A stretch of DNA of 24,284 nt, from assembly GCA_036495425.1 (NCBI GenBank), contig DASXMW010000289.1, positions 1-24,284 of the forward strand, written 5' to 3'. The position numbers were made by a program, and so were the translations under genes. Origin of the DNA: Bog-532 sp036495425 (lineage in GTDB: Bacteria > Actinomycetota > Actinomycetes > Streptosporangiales > Streptosporangiaceae). The notes beneath the pieces are model-generated. The model saw nothing but the letters and a program-made list of their open reading frames with translations, searched no databases and was not told the DNA's origin. Positions 14,502-22,757 of the stretch are shown here, one piece after another (position 1 is the first letter of the stretch; every line of letters begins with the position of its first letter).

Positions 14502-15776
14502 TCAGCCCGCGTGGCCCGCCATGTCACCCCGGCGGTCGGCGGGCACCGCGGTCCCGTTCAGGAAGGCCTGGATGGGCAGGGTGGCCGCGCCGCGCGCCAC
14601 CGCATCCGGGCCGATCCGGCCCACGCTGATCGTGGTTTCCGCGTACGGGTGGCTGAGCGCGTGCTCGCGGGCCGAGGACCGGATCGCGGGCAGCAGCCGC
14701 TGGCCGAGCAGCAGCCCGGCCCAGCCGCCCAGGATGATCTGGTCCGGGCCGAACAGGTTGATCAGGTCGGCGATGCCCGCACCCAGGTAGAGCGCGGTGT
14801 CGTCGAGCACCTTGGCCGCCACGGGGGAGGTCTCGGCCAGGTCGGCCAGGGCCGCCAGCGCGGATTCCTCGTCCTGGCCCGGCAGCAGCTGCTGCCAGCC
14901 CGCGCCCTCAGCCTCGCCGTCCTGAGCCGCGCTCTGGGCCTGCGCGTACCGGTCCAGGATGGCCTCGGCCCCGACGTAGGCCTCCAGGCAGCCCAGCGAC
15001 CCGCAGCGGCAGTCGCGGCCGCCGACCATGATCGTGGTGTGGCCCCATTCGGTGCCGATGGAGGTGCCGACCCGCTCGGCCGCGCCGTGCCCGATGATCG
15101 ACGCGCCCACGCCGGAGCCGATCAGGGCGACCACGCCGTGCCGGGCTCCCTGGCCCGCGCCGAACCACAGCTCGGCCTGGCCGAGGGTGTTGGCGCCGTT
15201 CTCGATGTACAGCGGCAGGTCGGTGCCGGCCCGCAGCAGCCGTTCCAGCGGCACCGCGTCCCAGTCGTAGGTCTGGCCGTACAGCAGCACCTCGGGGCCG
15301 TGCTCGACCACGCCGGGCACACCCACCCCCACGCCCAGGATCGACTCCTGCGGCACCCCGCTCTCGGCCAGCACGTCCCGCAAGCAGGCCAGGATGCGGT
15401 CGACCACCACGTCCACACCGTGCTCACGGGGCTCGAGCGGGTAGTCGGCGTTGGCCCGCACGTTCATGGTCAGGTCGAACAGCTCGGCCCGGACCCGGGT
15501 CTCGCCCACGTCGATGCCGACCACGTAGCCGAAGTCGGGGTTGATCCGCAGCAGCACCCGCGGGCGTCCGCCGTCGGAGTCCACCGAGCCGGCCTCGATC
15601 ACGATGCCCTCGGCGATCAGCTCGCGGATCACGTTGCTGACCGAGGCCGAGCTCAGCCCGGTGGCCTCCGACAGGTCCTGGCGGCTGCACGGCTGGTCGA
15701 AGTAGAGCGACCAGAGCAGCACCGAACGGTTGTCCCGCCGCAGGTCACGAACGGTCCATCGCCTTCGCTCCGGCAT
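14502..15776 (-). CDS. ROK-family transcriptional regulator
   Basis: A 424-residue regulator. An N-terminal winged helix-turn-helix (about residues 25-65, SRQDLSEATGLSSASVSNVI, then RELIAEGIV) is followed by a ROK sugar-kinase-like domain: YVVGIDVGETRVRAELFDL, GVGVGVPGVVEHG, IENGANTLGQAELWFGAG, and the zinc/sugar motif EWGHTTIMVGGRDCRCGSLG with the following CLEA. NagC/Mlc/XylR-type members repress sugar genes and release DNA on binding a sugar. Its position 82 bp downstream of the GH1 gene and its orientation suggest it regulates the adjacent glycoside transport and hydrolysis genes. GGGGGACTG precedes ATG 15776. The upstream gap has a -10-like TATTAT on this strand and palindromes, so it may have its own, possibly autoregulated, promoter. 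Confidence 0.92.
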   Translation of the reverse strand: MPERRRWTVRDLRRDNRSVLLWSLYFDQPCSRQDLSEATGLSSASVSNVIRELIAEGIVIEAGSVDSDGGRPRVLLRINPDFGYVVGIDVGETRVRAELFDLTMNVRANADYPLEPREHGVDVVVDRILACLRDVLAESGVPQESILGVGVGVPGVVEHGPEVLLYGQTYDWDAVPLERLLRAGTDLPLYIENGANTLGQAELWFGAGQGARHGVVALIGSGVGASIIGHGAAERVGTSIGTEWGHTTIMVGGRDCRCGSLGCLEAYVGAEAILDRYAQAQSAAQDGEAEGAGWQQLLPGQDEESALAALADLAETSPVAAKVLDDTALYLGAGIADLINLFGPDQIILGGWAGLLLGQRLLPAIRSSAREHALSHPYAETTISVGRIGPDAVARGAATLPIQAFLNGTAVPADRRGDMAGHAG

Positions 15777-15818
15777 CAGTCCCCCTTCGCTCAGGCGCGC
15801 GTTGCCCTTTGCTCAATT

Positions 15819-15848
15819 CTTATAATAAGTGGACGCGGTAAGCGCTTA
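15819..15848. promoter_or_regulatory. two palindromes in the ROK promoter region
   Basis: CTTATAATAAG (15819-15829) and TAAGCGCTTA (15839-15848) are perfect palindromes in the 82-bp gap between the GH1 stop and the ROK start. Read on the minus strand the first supplies a TATTAT -10-like element, and the second lies near the expected -35. The second has the central CG step and AAGCGCTT core typical of LacI-family sugar operators, though the nearby regulator is ROK-type. Confidence 0.5.
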
Positions 15849-15858
15849 ACCGGGCGGG

Positions 15859-17214
15859 TCAGGTCGCCACCGCGGCCCGCTGCCCGTGGGCGGCGATGAT
15901 CTCGGCGTACCGGCGGCCGCTGTCCTTCATCACCCGCTGCTGGGTCGCGTAGTCCACGTAGACCAGGCCGAAGCGCGCGTTGTAACCGTAGTCCCACTCG
16001 AAGTTGTCCAGCAGCGACCAGGCGAAGTACCCGGCCAGCGGGACCCCGCGCCGGACCGCCCGCACGCACGCGGCCAGGTGCTCCTCCAGGTAGCGGATCC
16101 GCTCCCCGTCGTGCACCTGCCCGTCCGGCGTGATCCGGTCGGCCCAGGCCGAGCCGTTCTCGGTCACGATGACCTCGCGCGCCCCGTACTCGCGGGCCAG
16201 CCGGAGCAGCACCTGCTCCAGCCCGGCCGCGCGGATCTCCCAGCGCAGCATGGTCTGGGGCACGCCGTCCGGCGGCACGTCCCGGGCGTGCGGCACCGGG
16301 CCGCCGGGGTCGTCGGCGATGACGGCGGGGGAGTAGTAGTTCGCGCCCAGGAAGTCCAGGGGGGTGGCGATGGTGGCCAGGTCGCCCGGCTGCTCCGGCA
16401 GGTCGATGCCGTACACGCGCTGCATGTCGGCCGGGAACCCCCGGCCGTGGATGGGATCCAGCCACCACCGGTTGACGTGCCCGTCGAACCGGGCCGTGGC
16501 CTCGATGTCTTCTGGGCGGTTGCTGGCGGGCTCGCAGGTGTGGAAGACGTTGACCAGGCCGATCCGGGCCCCGGGCGCGGCCGCTCGCACGGCCTGGGCG
16601 GCCAGGCCGTGGCCGAGCAGCAGGTGGAAAGAGGCCGGGACGGCGACATCGATGTCAGCTATCCCCGGTGCGTGCCGCCCTTCCAGGTGCCCGATCCACG
16701 CGGCGCAGCGCGGCTCGTTGACCGTGACCCAGTTGGTCACCCGGTCGCCCAGCCGGGCCGCCACGACCGAGGCGTACTCGGCCAGGCAGCCGGCCGTGTC
16801 CCGGGAGGCCCAGCCGCCCCGGTCCTGCAGGACCTGGGGCAGGTCCCAGTGGTACAGCGTGGGGTAGGGGGTGACGCCCGCGGCCAGCAGCGCGTCGACC
16901 AGCCGGTCGTAGTAGTCCAGCCCGGCCAGGTTCACCGGCCCGCCGCCCCCGGGCATGACCCGCGGCCAGGCGATCGAGAAGCGATAGGCGCCGACGCCGA
17001 GTTCCTTCATCAGCCCGAGGTCCTCGGGCCAGCGGTGGTAGCTGTCGCAGGCCGCGTCGCCGGTGTCCCCGCCCGCCACCTTGCCCGGGGTGTGAGCGAA
17101 GGTGTCCCAGATCGAGGGGGACCGGCCGTCCTCGGCCACCGCCCCCTCGATCTGGTAGGCCGAGGTCGCTACGCCCCAGGTGAAGCCGTCGGGAAGCACG
17201 CTGAGGTCGTCCAT
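15859..17214 (-). CDS. beta-glucosidase, glycoside hydrolase family 1
   Basis: A 451-residue GH1 enzyme of normal length. It starts LPDGFTWGVATSAYQIEGAV and includes YRFSIAWPRVMP, PYPTLYHWDLPQ and WVTVNEPRC (acid/base Glu167). Near the end are IVTENG (nucleophile Glu352) and FAWSLLDNFEWDYGYNARFGLVYVDY, the glycone-binding end. It should hydrolyse beta-linked glucosides, and perhaps galactosides or fucosides, by a retaining mechanism. No signal peptide is present, so it acts on imported substrate. GAAAGG 6 nt upstream supports the ATG. It is 33 bp downstream of the permease gene and belongs to the transporter operon. Confidence 0.93.
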   Translation of the reverse strand: MDDLSVLPDGFTWGVATSAYQIEGAVAEDGRSPSIWDTFAHTPGKVAGGDTGDAACDSYHRWPEDLGLMKELGVGAYRFSIAWPRVMPGGGGPVNLAGLDYYDRLVDALLAAGVTPYPTLYHWDLPQVLQDRGGWASRDTAGCLAEYASVVAARLGDRVTNWVTVNEPRCAAWIGHLEGRHAPGIADIDVAVPASFHLLLGHGLAAQAVRAAAPGARIGLVNVFHTCEPASNRPEDIEATARFDGHVNRWWLDPIHGRGFPADMQRVYGIDLPEQPGDLATIATPLDFLGANYYSPAVIADDPGGPVPHARDVPPDGVPQTMLRWEIRAAGLEQVLLRLAREYGAREVIVTENGSAWADRITPDGQVHDGERIRYLEEHLAACVRAVRRGVPLAGYFAWSLLDNFEWDYGYNARFGLVYVDYATQQRVMKDSGRRYAEIIAAHGQRAAVAT

Positions 17215-17247
17215 CGACCGCCTTTCTGCTGGCAGGAAGAGTTCAGT

Positions 17248-18108
17248 TCACTTGACGGCGCCGGACGTCAGCCCGGCCACCAGGTAGCGCTGCATGATCA
17301 GGAAGCCCGCCACCACCGGCACGCTGACCACCAGCGACGCGGCCATGATCTGGTTCCAGTACACGTTGTTCTGGGTCGAGTAGTCGGCCAGCCCGACGGC
17401 CAGCGTGCGGGTGGTGTTGCTGGTCATCACCGAGGCGAACAGCACCTCGCCCCAGGCGGTCATGAACGCATAGATCAAGACCGCGACGATGCCGGGCAGC
17501 GCGGCCGGGATCACCACCCGGAACAGCGCCCGGGCCGGTCCGCAGCCGTCGACCAGGGCCGCCTCGTCCAGGGCCTTGGGCACCGACTCGAAGTACCCGG
17601 TCAGCATCCAGATCGCGAACGGCAGCGAGAACGTCAGGTAGGTGATGATCAGGCCGCCCCTGGAGCCGAACAGCGGGATCCCGGTCGCGTTCCCGATGCT
17701 GACGAAGATCAGGAACAGCGGCAGCGCGAACAGGATGCCGGGGAACATCTGGGTCGACAGCACCGCCGTGGTGAAGATTCGCTTGCCCCGGAACCCGTAC
17801 CGGCTGACCGCGTAGGCCGCGAACACCGCCACCGCCACCGACAGCGCCGACGCCGACGCCGACACGATCAGCGAGTTCATGAAGTACCGGGCCAGCGGCA
17901 CCGTGTACCAGATGTCGTGGTACGGGGCGAACGTGATCGGCGCCGGGATCCAGCGGAACGTGCTGGTCACATCCTGTAGTGGCTTCACCGAGCTGCTGAT
18001 CATCACGTACACCGGCACCAGCGCGAACAGCGCCAGCAGGGTGAGCACGATCCGCCGGGTCCACAGGAAGGAGGTCGGCGGCGCCATCAGGCCGCGGCGT
18101 CTAGCCAT
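17248..18108 (-). CDS. carbohydrate ABC transporter permease (MalG-like, CUT1)
   Basis: A 286-residue inner-membrane permease with six predicted helices, beginning with RRIVLTLLALFALVPVYVMISSS. The EAA loop that contacts the ATPase is present as EAALVDGCGPARALFRVVIP. The C-terminus RYLVAGLTSGAVK is the typical end of MalG-type permeases. The start overlaps the end of the upstream MalF-like gene by 8 bp, so the two are translationally coupled, as expected for the two halves of a heterodimeric channel. Together with the lipoprotein at 19114-20439 it forms a CUT1 importer for an oligosaccharide or glycoside. Confidence 0.93.
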   Translation of the reverse strand: MARRRGLMAPPTSFLWTRRIVLTLLALFALVPVYVMISSSVKPLQDVTSTFRWIPAPITFAPYHDIWYTVPLARYFMNSLIVSASASALSVAVAVFAAYAVSRYGFRGKRIFTTAVLSTQMFPGILFALPLFLIFVSIGNATGIPLFGSRGGLIITYLTFSLPFAIWMLTGYFESVPKALDEAALVDGCGPARALFRVVIPAALPGIVAVLIYAFMTAWGEVLFASVMTSNTTRTLAVGLADYSTQNNVYWNQIMAASLVVSVPVVAGFLIMQRYLVAGLTSGAVK

Positions 18109-19105
18109 TGCTGGTCCTCCTCCGGGACGTGAAGATCAGGTAGATGGCCGTCACGACCAGCAGGAACAGCAGCATGAGCACGGACATGGCCGAGCCCTCG
18201 CCGAAGTTCCAGGTGACGAACGAGGCCTGGTAGATGTGGATCGAAATGACATCAGCCGGCGTCGGCGCCGACGACCCGAACAGCACGAACGGCGTCGTGA
18301 AGTCGTTGAACGTCCACAGGAACAGCACCAGGACCAGGACCTGGTTGACCGGGCGCAGCGACGGCATGGTGATCCGCCGGATCTGCTGCCAGACGCCGGC
18401 CCCGTCGATGGCCGAGGCCTCGTAGAGGTCGTGCGAGATGCCCTGCAGCCCGGCCATCATGCACAGGAACGCGAACGGCCAGTTGCGCCAGATCGAGATG
18501 ATGACCAGCGCGAAGAAGCTGTTGTGCCCGATCAGCCAGAACGACGGCTTGCTGGTGATGCCGAGCGTGCTGTGCAGCAGCTGGTTCACCAGGCCGTTGT
18601 CGTACTGGAACATGAACGACCAGACGATCACCGAGGCGTAGACCGGCAGCGCGAACGGCGTCAGGAAGATGGTGCGCAGCACGGCCCGGCCCCGGAACGT
18701 GTCCTGGGTCAAGATGGCCGCCGTCGTGCCGAACAGCCAGGACAGGCCGACCGCGAACACGGTGAAGGCGCAGGTCACCCAGAACGAGTGCAGCAGCGCC
18801 TTGCCGATCGCCTCGTGGAAGTCGATCGCGACGTGGTAGTTGCTCCAGCCGGCCCAGGGCGCACCCTGCCAGTTGCGGATGAAGAACAGCGTCAGCTGCT
18901 TGAAGCTGATCAATATCCCGAAAATCATCGGGACGAAGTGGATGAGCAGTTCGAGGATCAGCGCGGGCAGCAGGAAGAGGTACGGCAGGCCGCCCTTGCG
19001 GATCCGCTGGAGGACCCGGGCCGGCCGGGGCCGGGGAGTGGGCTCGCGCCCCCGGCCGGCGTTGGAGCCGGCCGAGGGCGCGTCGCGGCGGGTACTGACC
19101 GTCAC
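18101..19105 (-). CDS. carbohydrate ABC transporter permease (MalF-like, CUT1)
   Basis: A 334-residue permease. About 38 cytoplasmic N-terminal residues (basic and Pro-rich) precede six helices, starting with GLPYLFLLPALILELLIHFV. The EAA loop reads EASAIDGAGVWQQIRRITMP. The product ends IYLIFTSRRRTSNG. GTG 19105 begins 8 bp after the stop of the binding-protein gene; no strong Shine-Dalgarno is visible, so coupling to the upstream gene is probable. It pairs with the MalG-like permease downstream. No ATPase gene is in the operon. Confidence 0.92.
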   Translation of the reverse strand: MTVSTRRDAPSAGSNAGRGREPTPRPRPARVLQRIRKGGLPYLFLLPALILELLIHFVPMIFGILISFKQLTLFFIRNWQGAPWAGWSNYHVAIDFHEAIGKALLHSFWVTCAFTVFAVGLSWLFGTTAAILTQDTFRGRAVLRTIFLTPFALPVYASVIVWSFMFQYDNGLVNQLLHSTLGITSKPSFWLIGHNSFFALVIISIWRNWPFAFLCMMAGLQGISHDLYEASAIDGAGVWQQIRRITMPSLRPVNQVLVLVLFLWTFNDFTTPFVLFGSSAPTPADVISIHIYQASFVTWNFGEGSAMSVLMLLFLLVVTAIYLIFTSRRRTSNG

Positions 19106-19113
19106 GTAGCCGC

Positions 19114-20439
19114 CTAGCCCGCCATCTGCTGCTGGGCGCTGGACAGCTGGGCCTTGACGGTCGCGGCGCTGACCGGCTTACCGGCCGCCGCGTCCGCGAA
19201 CAGGTTCTTGACCGCGCCGCCGACGGTGGTCTCGAACTGGGCCTCCTTGGGCACCTGGGGCAGGGCGGCCGCGCTGGTGCTGAGCACGTGGCGCAGTACG
19301 GTCTGCTCCTGGTTGGCCGCCGGGCTGGCCGACAGCGCCGCCTTGACCGGCGGGATCGAGCCGTACTTGCCGTTGAGCAGGGTCGACTCGGACTGACTGG
19401 TCATGAACTTGACGAACTTCAGCGCGGCCGCCTGGTTCTTGGAATTCTTGAACACCGCGATGTTGATGCCAGCCACCATCGAGTTCGGGTTGGATGGGCT
19501 CGGCGTACCCGACTCGACCGGCGGCGGGGCGACCCCGTAGGCGCTCGGGCTCATGCCGTCGGCCTTGAGCGTGGTCCCGGCCGCCTGCCACAGCAGCATG
19601 GCCGCCTTGCCCTTGGCGAAGTCAGACAGCGACTGGTTCTGGTCGTACTCCGCGTCACCGGGGTTGGCGATCTTGTCGGTGGCCATGAAGTTGACGAACT
19701 GCTGCACGGCCGCCACGTTGGGCGCGGTGGTGAAGGTCGGGTTGCCCTTGGCGTCGAAGAAGCTGCCGCCCTTCTGCTTGGACAGCACGAAGATGTTGTG
19801 GATGTTCTCCGAGGGATTCGAGCCCTCGATGGCCATGCCGTACTGGTTGCCGTGGGTCAGCTTCTTGCCGTCGGCCACAAACTGGTCCCAGGTGGTCGGC
19901 GGGCTGGCGATCCCGGCCGCCTTGAACTCGGCCTTGTTGTAGTAGAGCGCGTAGGCCAGCGAGTAGATCGGCACCGCGGTCGGCGTCTTGCCCGCCGCGC
20001 CGGTGGAGCCCATGGCCGAGGCCAGGAAGTGGCTCGACCCGCCGACCTGGCTGATCGTGTTGCTGTCGAAGGGCAGGAACGCCCCGGTCGCCTGCAGCGA
20101 GGCCGACCAGGTGTTGCCGATGTTGACCACGTCCGGCCCCTGGCCCGAGGTGGTCGCGGCCAGGATCCGGTTGAGCAGGTCGGCCCAGCCGATGACCTGC
20201 AGCTTCACCGTGATCCCGGTCTGCTGCTTGAACTTCGTCAGCTCCGGGCCCAGCGTCTTGTAGTCGGCCTGCAGGCTCGCGCCCTGGTTGCTGGCCCAGT
20301 AGTTGATCGTGGCGTTCTTGGTCGAACCGGTGGAACCGCCACCGGATCCGCCGGACGACGATCCGCCGCCGCACGCGGCCGCGACCGCGCACACGGCGGC
20401 CGCTGCCGCTGCCGCGGCCGAAATACGGGTGATACGCAC
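19114..20439 (-). CDS. sugar ABC transporter substrate-binding lipoprotein
   Basis: A 441-residue extracellular solute-binding protein (family 1). GTG 20439 is chosen because GAGGAG lies 8 nt upstream and the product then starts with a lipoprotein signal: VRITRIS, eight Ala, VCAVAAAC with the lipid-modified Cys at 23, then a Gly/Ser linker. The open frame runs on to 20922, but that part has no protein-like features and covers the control region. Mature segments include INYWASNQGASL, FKQQTGITVKLQVIGWADLLNRIL, GPDVVNIGNTWSASL, ALYYNKAEFKAAGI and KFVKFMTSQSESTLL, all usual for CUT1 binding proteins. It should capture the sugar outside the membrane for the two downstream permeases. It is the first gene of the operon. 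Confidence 0.93.
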   Translation of the reverse strand: MRITRISAAAAAAAAVCAVAAACGGGSSSGGSGGGSTGSTKNATINYWASNQGASLQADYKTLGPELTKFKQQTGITVKLQVIGWADLLNRILAATTSGQGPDVVNIGNTWSASLQATGAFLPFDSNTISQVGGSSHFLASAMGSTGAAGKTPTAVPIYSLAYALYYNKAEFKAAGIASPPTTWDQFVADGKKLTHGNQYGMAIEGSNPSENIHNIFVLSKQKGGSFFDAKGNPTFTTAPNVAAVQQFVNFMATDKIANPGDAEYDQNQSLSDFAKGKAAMLLWQAAGTTLKADGMSPSAYGVAPPPVESGTPSPSNPNSMVAGINIAVFKNSKNQAAALKFVKFMTSQSESTLLNGKYGSIPPVKAALSASPAANQEQTVLRHVLSTSAAALPQVPKEAQFETTVGGAVKNLFADAAAGKPVSAATVKAQLSSAQQQMAG

Positions 20440-20912
20440 GGGCAGTGCTCCTCTTCTGTGAGGCTCATCCAAAAATTTCGCGCTATCCGAAGCCCGGTGG
20501 CGTGGTGGCGGGTGTGGCCGCAGCCTCCGCCCCCACGGCCCGGGGTCGCGCGGCCCCTGTTGCCGCGACCCGGGCCTCCGCTCAGCCCGGCCGGTCGAGA
20601 CCTGGCCTGGCTGACCGGGGCTCGCTTCGGCCGGCCGGAGCCGTGTCCCGGCCCTCCCGGGTCCGTGTCCCTGGCTGGCCGTGACCTTGACCCAGTCCCT
20701 CCGAGTCGGCGTCCCCGCCTCCTCCGGACCTGCGATCCGGGCTGGCTGCCCGCGGACCGCGTCGCAGATTTCGAATACCGCTCCCTGTGGGCCACTAAAT
20801 TTATGGTCTGATTTAAGGCGTGTGTTAAGTCTTGTGTCAAGACCTGAATGGTTACAGCCGTAAAGGGCCCAATTCACAGATCGAAGCCAGGCACCGAAGG
20901 AGTTGGTCGCTC
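20440..20912. promoter_or_regulatory. 473-bp divergent control region between ABC operon and beta-glucuronidase
   Basis: This gap separates the divergently read binding-protein and glucuronidase starts. Its left two thirds (about 20500-20760) are very GC-rich with no recognisable gene. The right part (20796-20860) is AT-rich with TAAATTTA at 20796-20803 and tandem 12-bp repeats at 20801-20848. It probably contains both promoters and the operators that coordinate the locus. Exact -10/-35 elements could not be assigned with confidence. Confidence 0.6.
20801..20848 (+). repeat. four tandem 12-bp repeats upstream of beta-glucuronidase gene
   Basis: Successive 12-mers are TTATGGTCTGAT, TTAAGGCGTGTG, TTAAGTCTTGTG and TCAAGACCTGAA. 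Units 2 and 3 agree at 10 of 12 positions; all share T-(T/C)-A at the start, G at position 5 and TG at positions 9-10. The last two units also create the inverted repeat GTCTTG-TGT-CAAGAC (20829-20843). The array ends 64 bp before GTG 20913 and is a good candidate regulator-binding site. Confidence 0.55.
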
Positions 20913-22688
20913 GTGCTGACACCCCGGGAGAGCAGCAGCCGTGAATATCTGCGGCTAGACGGGCTGTGGCGGTTCCGTTTTGACCCGGCCGGCCAGGGCG
21001 GGACGGAGCGCTGGTGGGCGGCGCCGCTGCCCGGCAACCGGGAAATGCCGGTCCCGGCGAGCTATAACGATCTCGTCACCGACCCGGCCGAGCGCGAGTT
21101 TGTCGGTGACGTCTGGTACCAGCGGGACGTGTGGGTCCCCGGTTCCTGGGAGGGCCGGCGCATCGTGCTCCGCTGCGACGCCGCGACCCACCACGGAACC
21201 CTGTGGGCGGGAGACACCCAGGTCGCCGAGCACACCGGCGGCTACACCCCGTTCGAAGCCGACGTGACCGCGCTGGTCACGTTCGGCGAGCCGCTGCGGG
21301 TGACGGTCCGGGTCGGCAACGAGCTGACCATGGGCACGATCCCGCCCGGCGTGATCTCGGCCCGCCCGGGCGGTCGCCGCGCCCAGCGCTACTTCCACGA
21401 TTTCTTCAACTACGCGGGCCTGCACCGCTCGGTGTGGCTGTACGCGACCCCGGCCAGCCACATCGATGAGGTCGCGGTCAGCACCGAGTTCGACCCGCAG
21501 TCCGGGGCAGGCCTGGTTCGCTACCGGGCCGGGGTCGTGGACGACCAGGACACCTACGGGACCGCGCTGACCTCGGCCGTGCTGCGTGACGCGGCCGGGG
21601 CCGTGGTGGCCCGGGCCACCGGCCCGGCCGGAGAACTGGCCGTGCCGGACGCGCGGCCGTGGCAGCCGGGCGACCCGTACCTGTACCGGCTGGACCTGGC
21701 CCACGGCGAGGACGAGTACCAGCTGCCGGTCGGCATCCGCACCGTGCGCGTGGCCGCGGACCAGCTGCTGCTCAACGGCCGCCCGATCCGGCTGCGCGGA
21801 TTCGGCATGCACGAAGACGGCGCGCTGCGCGGCAAGGGCCACGACGACACCAGGATGGTCCGCGACTTCGCCCTGCTCGACTGGATCGGGGCCAACTCGT
21901 TCCGCACCTCGCACTACCCGTACGCCGAAGAGGTCCTCGACTACGCCGACCGCCAGGGCCTGCTGGTCATCGGTGAGACCCCCGCCGTCGGCCTGCACCT
22001 GAGCCTGGGCCACATGGGCGACCCTGGGGCCCGCACGTTCGGCCCGGACCGGATCGGGGCCGAGGCCGCGGCCGCCCACCGGGCCGCGATCACCGAGCTG
22101 ATCACCCGCGACCGCAACCACCCGTGCGTGATCGCCTGGTCGATCGCCAACGAGCCCGACAGCGCCGAAGCCGCCGCCCGTGACTACTTCAAGCCGCTGG
22201 TGGCCGCGGCCCGCGAGCTGGACCCGACCCGGCCGCTGTGCTTCGCCAACGTGGCCACCGCGCCGCCCGAGGCCGACGTGGTGACCGATCTGTTCGACCT
22301 GATCTGCGTGAACCGGTACTTCGGCTGGTACGTGGACACCGGCGATCTGGCTTCGGCCGAGCGGGAGCTGGAGGACGAGCTGCGGGCCTGGGCCCGGCAC
22401 GGCAAGCCGATCGTGGTCACCGAGTTCGGTGCCGACGCGCTGGCCGGGCTGCACGCGCTCCCGGCCACGATCTGGTCCGAGGACTACCAGGTGGCGTTGA
22501 TCGCGGCCTCACTGCGGGTGTTCCGGCGCATTCCCGAGGTGATCGGTGAGCACGTCTGGAACTTCGCCGACTTCGCCACCGCGCAGGCCGTCCACCGGCC
22601 CGGCGGCAATCACAAGGGCGTGTTCACCCGCGATCGCCAGCCCAAAGCCGCCGCCTGGCTGCTGCGCGAACTGTGGCGGGAGGACTGA
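20913..22688 (+). CDS. uidA: beta-glucuronidase, glycoside hydrolase family 2
   Basis: A 591-residue GH2 enzyme closely resembling E. coli UidA throughout. It opens MLTPRESSSREYLRLDGLWR and continues with FVGDVWYQRDVWVP, GGYTPFEADVTALV, RYFHDFFNYAGLHRSV, LRGFGMHEDGALRGKGHDD, DWIGANSFRTSHYPYAEE, WSIANEPDS and VTEFGADALAGLH, then EHVWNFADFATAQ and GGNHKGVFTRDRQPKAAA. Glu414 (acid/base) and Glu504 (nucleophile) match E. coli Glu413 and Glu504. Asn566 and Lys568 match the pair that recognises the glucuronate carboxylate, which favours true glucuronidase over galactosidase. No signal peptide is present, so it acts in the cytoplasm on imported glucuronides. GTG 20913 is chosen for AAGGAG 10 nt upstream; an upstream TTG at 20832 lies within the repeats. 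It is divergent from the ABC/GH1 operon. Confidence 0.94.
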   Translation: MLTPRESSSREYLRLDGLWRFRFDPAGQGGTERWWAAPLPGNREMPVPASYNDLVTDPAEREFVGDVWYQRDVWVPGSWEGRRIVLRCDAATHHGTLWAGDTQVAEHTGGYTPFEADVTALVTFGEPLRVTVRVGNELTMGTIPPGVISARPGGRRAQRYFHDFFNYAGLHRSVWLYATPASHIDEVAVSTEFDPQSGAGLVRYRAGVVDDQDTYGTALTSAVLRDAAGAVVARATGPAGELAVPDARPWQPGDPYLYRLDLAHGEDEYQLPVGIRTVRVAADQLLLNGRPIRLRGFGMHEDGALRGKGHDDTRMVRDFALLDWIGANSFRTSHYPYAEEVLDYADRQGLLVIGETPAVGLHLSLGHMGDPGARTFGPDRIGAEAAAAHRAAITELITRDRNHPCVIAWSIANEPDSAEAAARDYFKPLVAAARELDPTRPLCFANVATAPPEADVVTDLFDLICVNRYFGWYVDTGDLASAERELEDELRAWARHGKPIVVTEFGADALAGLHALPATIWSEDYQVALIAASLRVFRRIPEVIGEHVWNFADFATAQAVHRPGGNHKGVFTRDRQPKAAAWLLRELWRED

Positions 22689-22701
22689 GGGTGCTGGCCT
22701 C

Positions 22702-22716
22702 GGGGGCCAAGCCCCC
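22702..22716. terminator. short GC hairpin between convergent genes
   Basis: GGGGGC (22702-22707), spacer CAA, GCCCCC (22711-22716) form a perfect 6-bp stem in the 69-bp gap between the glucuronidase stop and the convergent hypothetical gene. The wording (gggggccaagccccccagaccccc) resembles a GC-rich repeat commonly found at 3' ends in actinomycete genomes. It can terminate from either side. Confidence 0.55.
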
Positions 22717-22757
22717 CAGACCCCCACGCCTAATGGCCCCCAGGCTCTTGCGCTCAG

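Noticed and set aside
15886..17979. Very long plus-strand ORF (697 codons) opposite GH1 and the permease
   Set aside because: It spans two convincing minus-strand genes and has no family motifs; a GC-rich antisense artefact.
20440..20922. N-terminal extension of the sugar-binding protein (frame open to 20922)
   Set aside because: The lipoprotein signal peptide with Shine-Dalgarno begins at GTG 20439; upstream translation is low-complexity and covers the divergent control region.
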